A stretch of DNA of 51,401 nucleotides, taken from DATLXU01 sp035575515. Its GTDB lineage: Bacteria > Acidobacteriota > Blastocatellia > UBA7656. Under the pieces are notes generated by a model. The model worked only from the letters and a program-made list of their open reading frames with translations. It was not told the origin of the DNA and searched no databases. This document shows, piece after piece, positions 26,870 through 34,304 of the stretch. The stretch is from the NCBI GenBank assembly GCA_035575515.1, contig DATLXU010000051.1, forward strand, positions 1-51,401, given 5' to 3'. Position numbers and translations under genes: made by a program. The number at the start of each line of letters is the position of its first letter. Positions within the stretch are counted from its first letter, which is position 1.

Positions 26870-27325
26870 ATGCCAATCGTTGATCAAATCAACCGCGACA
26901 TCACAGAAGCCATGAAAGCGAAAGAAGCCGAGCGATTGAGCGCGCTTCGCATGGTGAAAACCGCGCTCAAGCTGCGCGAGACGGAACTTCCGGGCGCGAT
27001 TGACGACGCAGAAGCCGCGCGCGTCCTTAACACTCTGCTCAAGCAGCGGCGCGACGCGGCTGAACAGTATCGAGCAGCGGGCCGCGAAGACCTCGCCGAG
27101 AAGGAAGAGAACGAAGCTCGAATCATTCAAACATACCTGCCAGCTGCAGCGACCGAAGAAGAGATGTCGCGCGCCGTCGAAGAAACAATCGCTGAGATGG
27201 GCGCGACTTCGATGAAGGACATAGGCGCGGTGATGAAAGCCGTCCGGCCCAAGCTCGAAGGCAAGACCGTTGACGGCAAAACGCTCAGCGACATTGTGAA
27301 GGCGAAGCTGGGGGCTGGGGGTTAG
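26870..27325 (+). CDS. YqeY/GatB-tail domain protein
   Basis: 151 residues with the all-helical YqeY fold: ITEAMKAKEAERLSALRMVKTALK, then EIARIIQ-type NEARIIQTYLPAA, and KDIGAVMKAVRPKLEGKTVDGKTLSDIVKAKL. The domain matches the C-terminal tRNA-binding part of GatB; stand-alone YqeY has no proven reaction but is thought to touch tRNA or amidotransferase function. AAGGAGG about 9 nt before ATG marks a strong start. The last codons (GAGG and the stop) are made by GGGGGCT/GGGGGTT heptanucleotides of the palindromic array shared with larB, so the C-terminus is partly repeat-derived. Confidence 0.88.
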   Translation: MPIVDQINRDITEAMKAKEAERLSALRMVKTALKLRETELPGAIDDAEAARVLNTLLKQRRDAAEQYRAAGREDLAEKEENEARIIQTYLPAAATEEEMSRAVEETIAEMGATSMKDIGAVMKAVRPKLEGKTVDGKTLSDIVKAKLGAGG

Positions 27326-27407
27326 AGAATGGGACTAGAGGTTGGAAATCTTCAACTGGCAATTATTGGTTACCACAAATAACTACTACCCCCCATCCCC
27401 TAATCCC
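27310..27407. repeat. Inverted heptanucleotide array (GGGGGTT type) between yqeY and larB
   Basis: The left arm has GGGGGCT and GGGGGTT followed by decayed units (27310-27344). The right arm, read on the minus strand, has GGGATTA, GGGGATG and GGGGGTA (27387-27407). The left arm contains the yqeY stop (27323-27325) and the right arm contains the larB stop (27400-27402), so one palindrome terminates both convergent genes. Confidence 0.7.
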
Positions 27408-28149
27408 TTCTGTTTATCAAGCTGGCGACGAATCCCGCGCCGAAGCCGTTGTCAATGTTGACGACAGTGACGTTCGACGCGCACGAATTGAGCATTCCTA
27501 AAAGCGCGGCCAGCCCGTTGAACGCTGCGCCATAACCAATGCTCGTCGGCACAGCGATCACGGGAACCGAAACCATCCCGCCAACGACCGAAGGCAGTGC
27601 GCCTTCCATCCCCGCGACGACTATGACCACCCGCGCCGATGCAAAGGCAGAACGGGCACCAAATAGACGATGAATGCCCGCAACGCCAACGTCATAGATG
27701 CGCGACACTCGGTTGCCCATCGCTTCTGCCGTCACGGCTGCCTCTTCGGCTACAGGGATGTCAGAAGTTCCGGCGGAGATAACAGCAATGGCTCCTTCGC
27801 CGCGCGGCGTGCGATCACGAAGCACGGTTATCATTCGAGCTTCGCGATGAAACTCGGCCTCGCGCGCAAGTTTTGAAATCTGACCAAAGACTTCTTCCGT
27901 CGTGCGCGAGACGATCAGGTTCGCGCTCTTTGCAAGTATGCGCTCGGCAATCTTCACAATCTGTTCGACGGTCTTGCCCTGACCGAGTATTACTTCGGGA
28001 AAGCCCAGCCGCAATTCGCGGTGATGGTCAACGCGCGCGAACTCTATGTCCTCATAAGGAAGATGCGCGAGATGTTCCGTTGCGCTCTCCAAATCCATGC
28101 GGCCCGCGCGCACTTCTTCGAGCAGTTCCTTTATTCGATCTCTGTTCAT
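27400..28149 (-). CDS. larB: Nickel pincer cofactor biosynthesis carboxylase LarB
   Basis: LarB carboxylates and hydrolyses nicotinic acid adenine dinucleotide, the first step to the Ni-pincer nucleotide of lactate racemase and related enzymes. 249 residues from ATG 28149, the size and start expected for LarB; the frame is open back to 28257 but that part has no family character. Landmarks are the helical N-terminus (LLEEVRAGRMDLESATEHL), the R-V-D-H-H-R-E-L-R-L-GFPEVILG segment, and the PurE-like core with VISAGTSDIPVAEEAA, VVAGMEGALPSVVGG and VPTSIGYGAAFNG. The C-terminus ends inside a repeat arm. LarC and LarE are not in the window. Confidence 0.9.
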   Translation of the reverse strand: MNRDRIKELLEEVRAGRMDLESATEHLAHLPYEDIEFARVDHHRELRLGFPEVILGQGKTVEQIVKIAERILAKSANLIVSRTTEEVFGQISKLAREAEFHREARMITVLRDRTPRGEGAIAVISAGTSDIPVAEEAAVTAEAMGNRVSRIYDVGVAGIHRLFGARSAFASARVVIVVAGMEGALPSVVGGMVSVPVIAVPTSIGYGAAFNGLAALLGMLNSCASNVTVVNIDNGFGAGFVASLINRRD

Positions 28150-28283
28150 CACTAAAATTCTAGCACAACGATGCAGTCGAATTGTGAATCTATCGGGCCA
28201 AGTCCATAGCTTTAGCCGCGGATGAGCCGAAGGCCGAAGCTCTGAACTTTTTTTCACATATCCAGAGCGAGCCGGTCATTGTC

Positions 28284-28313
28284 TTGAATGGCGCGTGAGC
28301 AAAATGCTATAGT
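28284..28313 (+). promoter_or_regulatory. Extended -10 promoter of the YtxH gene
   Basis: TTGAAT (28284-28289) and TATAGT (28308-28313) are 18 bp apart, with the TGC extended -10 element just before the second box. It lies about 65 bp before the YtxH start. Confidence 0.6.
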
Positions 28314-28378
28314 GGGTTGGCTCAAATTGGCTGCGTTCACGCCAATAAAAGTAATACTTTCTTACCAGGAGAAAAATC

Positions 28379-28792
28379 ATGGCGGAACACGAAGGATCAT
28401 CAGCGGCTGAGAAACTGACCTATTTGCTTATTGGCGCAGGCATCGGCGCAACTGTGGCGCTGTTGTTCGCTCCGAAATCGGGCCGCGAGCTTCGCGGCGA
28501 CATAGCCGATTACACCCGTCGCGGGATTGATGCCGCGAGCGAAGGCGCTCGCGCAGTAGGCACGAAGGCGAGCGAGATTTACGGAGCGGCAAGCGATAGG
28601 GTTGCTGGCGCTTATGGCACTGTGCGCGAAAAAGTATCTCGCGGCGCGGGAGCTGTCTCCGAAGCGGCTTCTCGGCAGAAAGAATCAATCGCCGCCGCGA
28701 TTGAAGCAGGCAAGCAGGCTTATCGCGAAGAGAAGCGTAAGGCTGGCGAAGCTGGCTACGGGGCTGCCGTCGAAGGCGAGGAAACATTGTAG
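28379..28792 (+). CDS. YtxH-domain envelope stress-type protein
   Basis: 137 residues. A membrane helix (about 14-30, LTYLLIGAGIGATVALLF) is followed at once by APKSGRELR, the hallmark of the YtxH/Gas-vesicle-G-like family. A long Ala/Glu/Lys/Arg amphipathic helix follows, resembling LEA or apolipoprotein repeats (GARAVGTKASEIYGAASDRVAG). It would sit in the cytoplasmic membrane with an elongated soluble tail. Family members are often stress-induced; the molecular role is not known. ATG 28379 has AGGAGA 7 nt upstream. The DUF948-like gene that follows, after a palindromic repeat, often accompanies YtxH proteins, so they may work together. Confidence 0.85.
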   Translation: MAEHEGSSAAEKLTYLLIGAGIGATVALLFAPKSGRELRGDIADYTRRGIDAASEGARAVGTKASEIYGAASDRVAGAYGTVREKVSRGAGAVSEAASRQKESIAAAIEAGKQAYREEKRKAGEAGYGAAVEGEETL

Positions 28793-28795
28793 GAA

Positions 28796-28891
28796 GGATG
28801 AGGGATGAAGGATGGGGGATGAAAAAGAATCCGTCATCGTGTCATCAGGAATTTGAAATCTCATTCATCCTTCATCCCTCATCCCTTATCC
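28796..28891. repeat. Inverted heptanucleotide array (GGATGAA type)
   Basis: Four exact-period units (GGATGAG, GGATGAA, GGATGGG, GGATGAA; 28796-28823) begin 4 nt after the YtxH stop. After 40 bp come four inverted units (such as TTCATCC and CTCATCC; 28864-28891). The arms include a 19-bp perfect reverse-complement pair, 28796-28814 with 28866-28884. Confidence 0.85.
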
Positions 28892-28908
28892 TTTAGAAAC
28901 GGGGGCTT

Positions 28909-29538
28909 GTGAGTGAACCCCTTGTGTGTTTGCGCGGAGGGCTATTGGATCAACAGACATTCAATCTTGTCGTCAGCATTGCGGCCATCGTCGTTGCGCT
29001 TTCATTCCTGATTCAGGTAGGGATGTTCATCGCCATCTTCACCGCGATCAAAAAGCTGACGGGCATTGCCACGTCCGTGCAGCAAAAAGTTGATCCGGTG
29101 ATTGCGAAAGCTGGGCCGCTCGCAGATCAGGCGCAGACGACTATCGCCAGCGTCAAAGTCACAGTTGAAAAGATAAGCGCGCAGGCGCGCGAGACTTTCG
29201 ATAAAGTCACGACCGAAGCGCGGGCGATTGCGGCTGCCGTCTCGACATCGTCGCAGGAGATAACCGCGATTGCGCGCCGCCAGGTTCAGCAGCTTTCCGC
29301 GACGCTCGATCAAACGAACGCGGCTTTGCAGCGTCAGATTATGGAGCTTGACGCGCTGCTGACGCGCACGCAGAACCGGATCGAAGACACGACTGTCGAG
29401 GTTCAATCGAGCGTGCTCGGACCGCTCAGAGAAGTCTCTGCGCTGATCGTCGGGTTGAGGCGCACGATAGACGCGCTCTTCCGGCGCGACCGCAAGCAGA
29501 TTGATCAAGCGTACCAGGACGAAGAGATGTTTATTTAA
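28909..29538 (+). CDS. DUF948-like membrane-anchored coiled-coil protein
   Basis: 209 residues from GTG 28909; the start is uncertain because no Shine-Dalgarno is evident and the first 15 residues are irregular. One membrane helix (about 20-46) precedes a long, nearly uninterrupted helical region with heptad character (SVQQKVDPVIAKAGPLADQAQ through QLSATLDQTNAALQRQIMEL). A short basic segment (RRDRKQIDQAYQDEEMF) closes the protein. The layout fits the DUF948 group that is commonly found beside YtxH genes. The function is unknown; it may form a membrane-associated filament or scaffold. Confidence 0.75.
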   Translation: MSEPLVCLRGGLLDQQTFNLVVSIAAIVVALSFLIQVGMFIAIFTAIKKLTGIATSVQQKVDPVIAKAGPLADQAQTTIASVKVTVEKISAQARETFDKVTTEARAIAAAVSTSSQEITAIARRQVQQLSATLDQTNAALQRQIMELDALLTRTQNRIEDTTVEVQSSVLGPLREVSALIVGLRRTIDALFRRDRKQIDQAYQDEEMFI

Positions 29539-29556
29539 TGAGGCCGCCAGCCGCAG

Positions 29557-29589
29557 CCCTGAAACCGGCTCTGGGAGCCGCTTTCAGGG
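29557..29589. repeat. Dispersed hairpin repeat, copy 2 (CCCTGAAA-GGCTC family)
   Basis: CCCTGAAACCGGCTC pairs with GAGCCGCTTTCAGGG with one mismatch around a TGG loop. It is the best-preserved of three copies, located 18 nt after the coiled-coil gene. Confidence 0.75.
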
Positions 29590-29644
29590 ATTCAGGCTCT
29601 ACTCACCAGAGCGAAACGCAGAAGGCTGGTAAGTTGCCGCAATC

Positions 29645-29689
29645 AAGCACCTGGTTTCTTCGTGAAGAAATCAGGTGCTTTGCAATTTT
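29645..29689 (+). terminator. Long hairpin, probable terminator upstream of ileS
   Basis: AAGCACCTGGTTTCTTC (29645-29661) pairs with the complementary stretch ending at 29680 through 16 Watson-Crick pairs and one G-T, with a 3-nt GTG loop at 29661-29664. A TGCAATTTT tail follows. It probably ends the YtxH/coiled-coil transcript. A leader-attenuation role for ileS is possible, but I see no T-box features. Confidence 0.65.
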
Positions 29690-29783
29690 GAATTTCAGAT
29701 TTTAGATTTTTGATTCTTCCAGCAGCCGCTTCACCTGTTGAAATCGGGCTAGACAATCCAACATCCAAAATCCAAAATCTAAA
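29686..29783. repeat. Inverted heptanucleotide array (ATCCAAA type) in the ileS leader
   Basis: The left arm has TTTTGAA, TTTCAGA, TTTTAGA and TTTTTGA (29686-29713). The right arm has ATCCAAC, ATCCAAA, ATCCAAA and ATCTAAA (29756-29783). The units pair imperfectly in inverted order. The right arm abuts the ileS Shine-Dalgarno (GGAGAGGAG), so folding could influence ileS translation. Confidence 0.75.
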
Positions 29784-29796
29784 ATGGAGAGGAGCA

Positions 29797-32790
29797 ATGT
29801 CAACAGAAACGCCACTGGATTTGAAAGCGACCGTGAACCTGCCGAAGACAAGCTTCGCGCAGAAAGCAAACCTTACTCAGCGAGAGCCTGAGCGATTGGC
29901 CCGCTGGCAGGCAATGAATCTTTATCAGGAGATTCGCCGCGCCCGCGCTGGCCGCCGTATGTTCGTGCTGCACGACGGCCCGCCTTATGCCAACTCAGAC
30001 ATTCACATCGGCACGGCGATGAATAAGATTCTGAAAGACTTCACCGTCAAATCGCACGCGATGATGGGCTACGACGCGCCTTACGTGCCCGGCTACGACT
30101 GTCACGGGCTGCCGATTGAAAACTACGTTGACAAAAAACTCGGCGCGAAGAAATCGCAGATGAGCCCGCTCTCAATCCGCCGCGCATGCCGCGAACACGC
30201 CAGAGAAGCGTTGAAGCGGCAGACGTGCGACTTTGAGCGACTGGGCGTGTTCGGCGAATGGGATGATCCATATCTAACGATGTCGAACGCTTATGAAGCG
30301 GAGACTGCGCGATTGTTCGGTCGCTTCGTCGGGCGCGGCTACGTCTATAAAGGCGCGCGGCCTGTCTACTGGTGCATTCACGATCAGACGGCGCTCGCGG
30401 AAGCTGAGGTCGAATATAAAGAGCACACGAGTCCTTCAATCTACGTCAAGTTCCCGCTTCCAGAAGATCAGGCGCGCGAGATTGAAAGCCGCATAGCGGC
30501 TGGGGGTCAGAAAGAACTGACACCCGGCACCTGGCACCCGGCACCCGCATTGTCTGATAAGCCCGTATTCGTTTTAATCTGGACTACGACACCTTGGACG
30601 CTTCCGGCAAACATCGGCATCTCGGTCAATCCGAATTTCGATTACGCCGCGATTGATGTGGGCGAAGAAATCTACATCGTCGCTCACGACCTCATCGCAT
30701 CGGTATCGGAAAAGTGCGGATTGAGCGAGCCGCGCGTCATCGCTCGATTCAGCGGCGCGGCTCTCGATGGACTCAAAGCGCGGCACGCATGGATTGATCG
30801 CCCGTCGCTTTTGATGGTGGGCGAGCACGTCACGCTCGGCGGCGAATCTGACGCCGAAACCGAGCTTGACGTTGCAGACGCGCAAAAGAAAGCCACGGGC
30901 AAAGCGGGCACGGGATGCGTCCACACAGCGCCCGGTCACGGCCACGACGACTTCGTTATAGGCCAGCAGTACCGCGAACATCTCGCGCCGATTTATGACG
31001 AGTTGCGCGCGGCGGGCGTGATGCCCGCGCAACTAGAAGGCGAAGTCTATTGCCCGGTTGACAGCAGCGGGCGGTTCACCAAAGATGTTGAGCGATTCAG
31101 CGGGCTTCAAGTCTTTGAAGCAAACCCCGCGATTGTTGATTTCCTGAAAGAGACGGGCGCGCTCGTCTATACGGAAGACTATGCGCATCGCTACCCGCAT
31201 TGCTGGCGCTGTCACAAGCCAGTCATCTTTCGCGCAACGCCTCAGTGGTTCATCTCGATGGACAAAATGGACGCGGCGGGCGAAAGCCTTCGCGCGGGCG
31301 CGTTGCGCGAAGTCGAGCGAGTCGAGTGGATTCCCGCGTGGGGCCGCGACCGCATGCGCAATATGTTCACGGGTCGGCCCGACTGGTGCGTGTCGCGCCA
31401 GAGAGTCTGGGGCGTGCCGATTCCGGTTTTCTATTGCTCGGACTGCGGCGAGACCATAGCGGATGAAAAAGTGATTGACCATGTCGCCGCGCTTTTTGAA
31501 AAAGAGACGGCTGATGCGTGGTACGCGCGCGAGGCAGATTCGCTTTTGCCCGAAGGCTTCGCCTGCCCGAAGTGCAATGGCAAGAGCTTCACGAAAGAGA
31601 TGGACATCCTCGATGTGTGGTTCGATTCCGGCTCGTCCTCGATTGCGGTGCTTGAGCGCGAGCGAAATCTCCCGTGGCCCGCCGACGTTTACCTGGAAGG
31701 GCCGGATCAATATCGCGGATGGTTCAACTCGTCGCTTATGGTCGCGCTCGCTGCGCACGACCGCGCGCCTTATAGAACCGTCATCACGCACGGCTGGACG
31801 GTTGACGGCGAAGGCAAGGCGATGCACAAATCCCTTGGCAACGCCATCTCGCCCAACGAAGTCGTCGGCAAACTCGGAGCCGAAATACTCCGCCTTTGGG
31901 TCGCGTCTTCGGACTACAAAGAAGACATGCGGCTATCGGATGAAATACTCAAGCGATTGGTTGACGCATATCGAAAGCTGCGCAACACGGCTCGCTATGC
32001 GCTCGGTAATATCTCGGATTTCGATCCTGAGCGCGACCGCGTTGATGAATCAGAGATGTGGGAGATTGATCGCTGGGCACTCGCGGCGACGCGCGAAGTC
32101 ACACGCCGTGTTGTCGAAGCGTATCGCAGGTTTGAATACACGGCGGTCTATCACACGCTCTACAACTACGCGACGGTGACGCTTTCTGCCATCTATATTG
32201 ACATTTTGAAGGACCGGCTCTACACCTTCGCGCCGAAATCAGTCGGAAGGCGCAGCGCGCAGACCGCGCTTTATGAGATAATAGACAGGTTCGCGCGATT
32301 GCTCGCTCCGGTGCTTGCGTTCACGGCTGATGAAATATGGGAGAACCTTCCGGGCGAGCGTGAAGCCTCTGTGCATATGGCAGAGTTCCCTGCCGTAGAA
32401 GAACGCGAGGGCGATAAAGAGTTGCTTGCGACGTGGGAGCGGCTCTTTGATATTCGCTCCGCTGTGCAGAAGGCGCTTGAAGAAAAGCGCGGCGAAAAAA
32501 TTATCGGCGCATCGCTTGAAGCAAAAGTGACGATTCGCGCAAGCGGCGACGCGCTTGAATTGCTTAAAGGATACGAAGAGCAGTTGCCCGCGATATTCAT
32601 TGTCTCGCAGGTTGCGCTTGAGCGCGGCGACGCGGATGAGTTGAAGATCGAAGTCGCGCACGCAGACGGGGCGAAGTGCGAGCGGTGCTGGAACTGGTCC
32701 GAGACGGTCGGGCACGACGCGAACTATCCGACGCTCGATGCGCGCTGCGTGCGGCAGATAGAAGAGGGCTGGGGAGGAAATTTAATTTAA
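29797..32790 (+). CDS. ileS: Isoleucine--tRNA ligase
   Basis: Class I aminoacyl-tRNA synthetase, 997 residues from ATG 29797 (GGAGAGGAG just upstream). HIGH box: DIHIGT at 68-73 after LHDGPPYANS. The CP1 editing domain has WTTTPWTLPAN and GTGCVHTAPGHGHDD. The KMSKS-like box is KAMHKS at 674-679. The anticodon-binding domain contains DEIWENLP. The C-terminal zinc segment keeps CERCW and a later RC, but the third expected Cys reads Asp (TLDARC), so zinc binding may be altered. Residues about 236-250 (GGQKELTPGTWHPAP) come from an in-frame heptanucleotide insertion. The last base of the stop codon is the first base of the lspA start (TAATG). Confidence 0.97.
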   Translation: MSTETPLDLKATVNLPKTSFAQKANLTQREPERLARWQAMNLYQEIRRARAGRRMFVLHDGPPYANSDIHIGTAMNKILKDFTVKSHAMMGYDAPYVPGYDCHGLPIENYVDKKLGAKKSQMSPLSIRRACREHAREALKRQTCDFERLGVFGEWDDPYLTMSNAYEAETARLFGRFVGRGYVYKGARPVYWCIHDQTALAEAEVEYKEHTSPSIYVKFPLPEDQAREIESRIAAGGQKELTPGTWHPAPALSDKPVFVLIWTTTPWTLPANIGISVNPNFDYAAIDVGEEIYIVAHDLIASVSEKCGLSEPRVIARFSGAALDGLKARHAWIDRPSLLMVGEHVTLGGESDAETELDVADAQKKATGKAGTGCVHTAPGHGHDDFVIGQQYREHLAPIYDELRAAGVMPAQLEGEVYCPVDSSGRFTKDVERFSGLQVFEANPAIVDFLKETGALVYTEDYAHRYPHCWRCHKPVIFRATPQWFISMDKMDAAGESLRAGALREVERVEWIPAWGRDRMRNMFTGRPDWCVSRQRVWGVPIPVFYCSDCGETIADEKVIDHVAALFEKETADAWYAREADSLLPEGFACPKCNGKSFTKEMDILDVWFDSGSSSIAVLERERNLPWPADVYLEGPDQYRGWFNSSLMVALAAHDRAPYRTVITHGWTVDGEGKAMHKSLGNAISPNEVVGKLGAEILRLWVASSDYKEDMRLSDEILKRLVDAYRKLRNTARYALGNISDFDPERDRVDESEMWEIDRWALAATREVTRRVVEAYRRFEYTAVYHTLYNYATVTLSAIYIDILKDRLYTFAPKSVGRRSAQTALYEIIDRFARLLAPVLAFTADEIWENLPGEREASVHMAEFPAVEEREGDKELLATWERLFDIRSAVQKALEEKRGEKIIGASLEAKVTIRASGDALELLKGYEEQLPAIFIVSQVALERGDADELKIEVAHADGAKCERCWNWSETVGHDANYPTLDARCVRQIEEGWGGNLI
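30501..30546. repeat. Heptanucleotide array (GGCACCC type) inside ileS
   Basis: Four 7-nt units (GACACCC, GGCACCT and GGCACCC twice; 30519-30546) follow a short opposite-strand arm GGGGGTC (30502-30508). The reading frame of ileS runs through it and it encodes about 15 residues just before the editing-domain strand FVLIWTTTPW. Confidence 0.75.
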
Positions 32791-33368
32791 TGAGTTCAGA
32801 AGCAATCACGGCGAGCGCGAGCGCGGGCAAGCTGCGCTATCTGTTTATCACCGCGCTGGTGCTGGCGCTCGATCAATTAACAAAGTATTGGGTGACGACC
32901 GAATACGCCGAAGGCGATCCCGGAACGGACGTGATACCTGGTTTTTTCAAAATCAACCACACGAAAAACACCGGCATCGCTTTCGGGATGCTCAACAACA
33001 ACAACGTGCGGTGGCTGCTCGTGGCCATTTCAGTCGCGGCGATACTGATTGTCATCTATTACATGATGCGCACGGCCTCGACGAGCAGGCTGCTGATGTG
33101 GTCGCTCGCGCTGCTGGCGGCAGGCATTGCGGGAAATCTCGTTGATCGCATTCGACTCGGCAGCGTCATAGATTTTATACTTCTTTATTACAAGAGCTAT
33201 GAATGGCCTGTCTTCAACGTTGCGGACACGGCTATAACCGTAGGCGCTGCGTTGATGGCGATTGAATTGTTCGTCGCGCCTCAAAAGGAACAGGCAACCA
33301 CGACCGGCGGCGGCGAATCTTCATTAACAGATAGTCCGAAGTCCGAAGTCCAAAGTCCGGAGTCCTGA
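32790..33368 (+). CDS. lspA: Lipoprotein signal peptidase II
   Basis: Aspartic membrane protease that removes the signal peptide from diacylglyceryl-modified prolipoproteins. 192 residues from ATG 32790, which overlaps the ileS stop by one base, with GGGGAGG about 11 nt upstream. Four helices carry DQLTKYW (28-34), NTGIAF (60-65), GNLVDR with catalytic D119, and FNVADTAIT with catalytic D146. The C-terminal 20 residues (SSLTDSPKSEVQSPES) have nothing to do with the family: they are the translation of an AGTCC heptanucleotide array that also brings the stop codon. The neighbour lgt performs the preceding step in lipoprotein maturation. Confidence 0.95.
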   Translation: MSSEAITASASAGKLRYLFITALVLALDQLTKYWVTTEYAEGDPGTDVIPGFFKINHTKNTGIAFGMLNNNNVRWLLVAISVAAILIVIYYMMRTASTSRLLMWSLALLAAGIAGNLVDRIRLGSVIDFILLYYKSYEWPVFNVADTAITVGAALMAIELFVAPQKEQATTTGGGESSLTDSPKSEVQSPES

Positions 33369-33416
33369 ACATAACTCAGCGCTTAAGATTTTAGACTTTT
33401 GATTTGGGACTCAGGA
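33333..33416. repeat. Inverted heptanucleotide array (AGTCCGA type) at the lspA end
   Basis: Five units beginning AGTCC start exactly every 7 nt (33333, 33340, 33347, 33354, 33361). The last includes the lspA stop region. The inverted arm (TTTTAGA, CTTTTGA, TTTGGGA, CTCAGGA; 33389-33416) lies 10 nt before the lgt start. Confidence 0.8.
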
Positions 33417-33425
33417 TTAAGAAAG

Positions 33426-34304
33426 ATGTTACCAGAGCTTTTCAGAATACCTGGACTTGGGATCCCGGTTGCGACTTATGGCGTGTTGCTCGCAATCGGT
33501 TTTTTGCTCGCGCTGTGGACGGCGGCGCGGTTAGCTGCGCGCGACGGATTGCCAAAGGCGAGAATCTACGATCTCGGCCTTTACATAATCGCGGGCGCGC
33601 TCATCGGCTCGAAAGTCCTGATGATCTTCACGGAGCCTGACGCGCAGGTCTTCTCGTTTGATTTTCTCCGTTCAGGCGGAGTCTTCTACGGCGGCTTCAT
33701 CGCCGCGCTTTTAGTGAGCGTGTTTTTGATGCACCGCTACAAACTCCCGTGGCGCAAGACGGCGGACGCGTTCGCGCCCGGTATCGCGCTCGGTCACTCA
33801 ATCGGGCGATTGGGATGTTTTTCTGCCGGGTGCTGCTGGGGCAAGCCGACGACCTCGTGGCTCGGCGTGCATTTCACTGAAAGAGCTAGCGAGCTTACGG
33901 GCGTGCCTGTGGATGCGGCGCTCGTGCCGACGCAGTTAATCGAGGCTATCGCAAATTTTGCAATCTTCGGATTCCTGTTGTGGCTGTGGAAGCGGCGCAG
34001 ATTCGAAGGTCAGATTATCTACGCGTACCTCATGATTTATTCAGTCGCGCGATTCACGATTGAATTCTGGCGCGACGACCCGCGCGGCCAGGTGCTGTGG
34101 TTTTCAACGTCGCAGTTCATTTCAATAATCCTTTTTGCGCTCGGCCTCGCTTTGATGATCTACAACTGGCGCAAGCCGAAAGGCGCAGCAAGCGAAAGCC
34201 TTCAAACCAAAGATGACACGGAAATGGCTCCTGGAGCCGGTTCTGCGGCGATGGCCACTGGCACGGCGGGCGAATCGGAGCTGACGCCGAGTGTTAGCCA
34301 GTGA
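33426..34304 (+). CDS. lgt: Prolipoprotein diacylglyceryl transferase
   Basis: Transfers diacylglycerol from phosphatidylglycerol to the lipobox Cys of prolipoproteins. 292 residues from ATG 33426 (the frame opens at 33399). About seven membrane helices; the signature GHSIGRLGCFSAGCCWGKPT covers 123-142, including the conserved H, R and G. The C-terminal 35 residues (SLQTKDDTEMAPGAGSAAM...) are low-complexity; part is encoded by a degenerate copy of the dispersed GGCTC hairpin. Shine-Dalgarno is weak, and an inverted heptanucleotide arm sits directly upstream. The stop overlaps the rluD start (GTGA), so the ileS-lspA-lgt-rluD row is probably one operon. Confidence 0.95.
   Translation: MLPELFRIPGLGIPVATYGVLLAIGFLLALWTAARLAARDGLPKARIYDLGLYIIAGALIGSKVLMIFTEPDAQVFSFDFLRSGGVFYGGFIAALLVSVFLMHRYKLPWRKTADAFAPGIALGHSIGRLGCFSAGCCWGKPTTSWLGVHFTERASELTGVPVDAALVPTQLIEAIANFAIFGFLLWLWKRRRFEGQIIYAYLMIYSVARFTIEFWRDDPRGQVLWFSTSQFISIILFALGLALMIYNWRKPKGAASESLQTKDDTEMAPGAGSAAMATGTAGESELTPSVSQ
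34220..34246. repeat. Dispersed hairpin repeat, degenerate copy 3, in the lgt 3' end
   Basis: GGAAATGGCTC and GAGCCGGTTCTGC around CTG resemble the intergenic copies at 15775 and 29557 but pair less well. It encodes EMAPGAGSA in lgt. Confidence 0.4.

Noticed and set aside
28796..28891. CRISPR-like array
   Set aside because: Units are 7 nt with no unique spacers between them and the second set is inverted; there are no cas genes in the window.
29645..29783. T-box riboswitch in the ileS leader
   Set aside because: There is a hairpin and a palindromic array, but no T-box consensus sequence, specifier loop or antiterminator.
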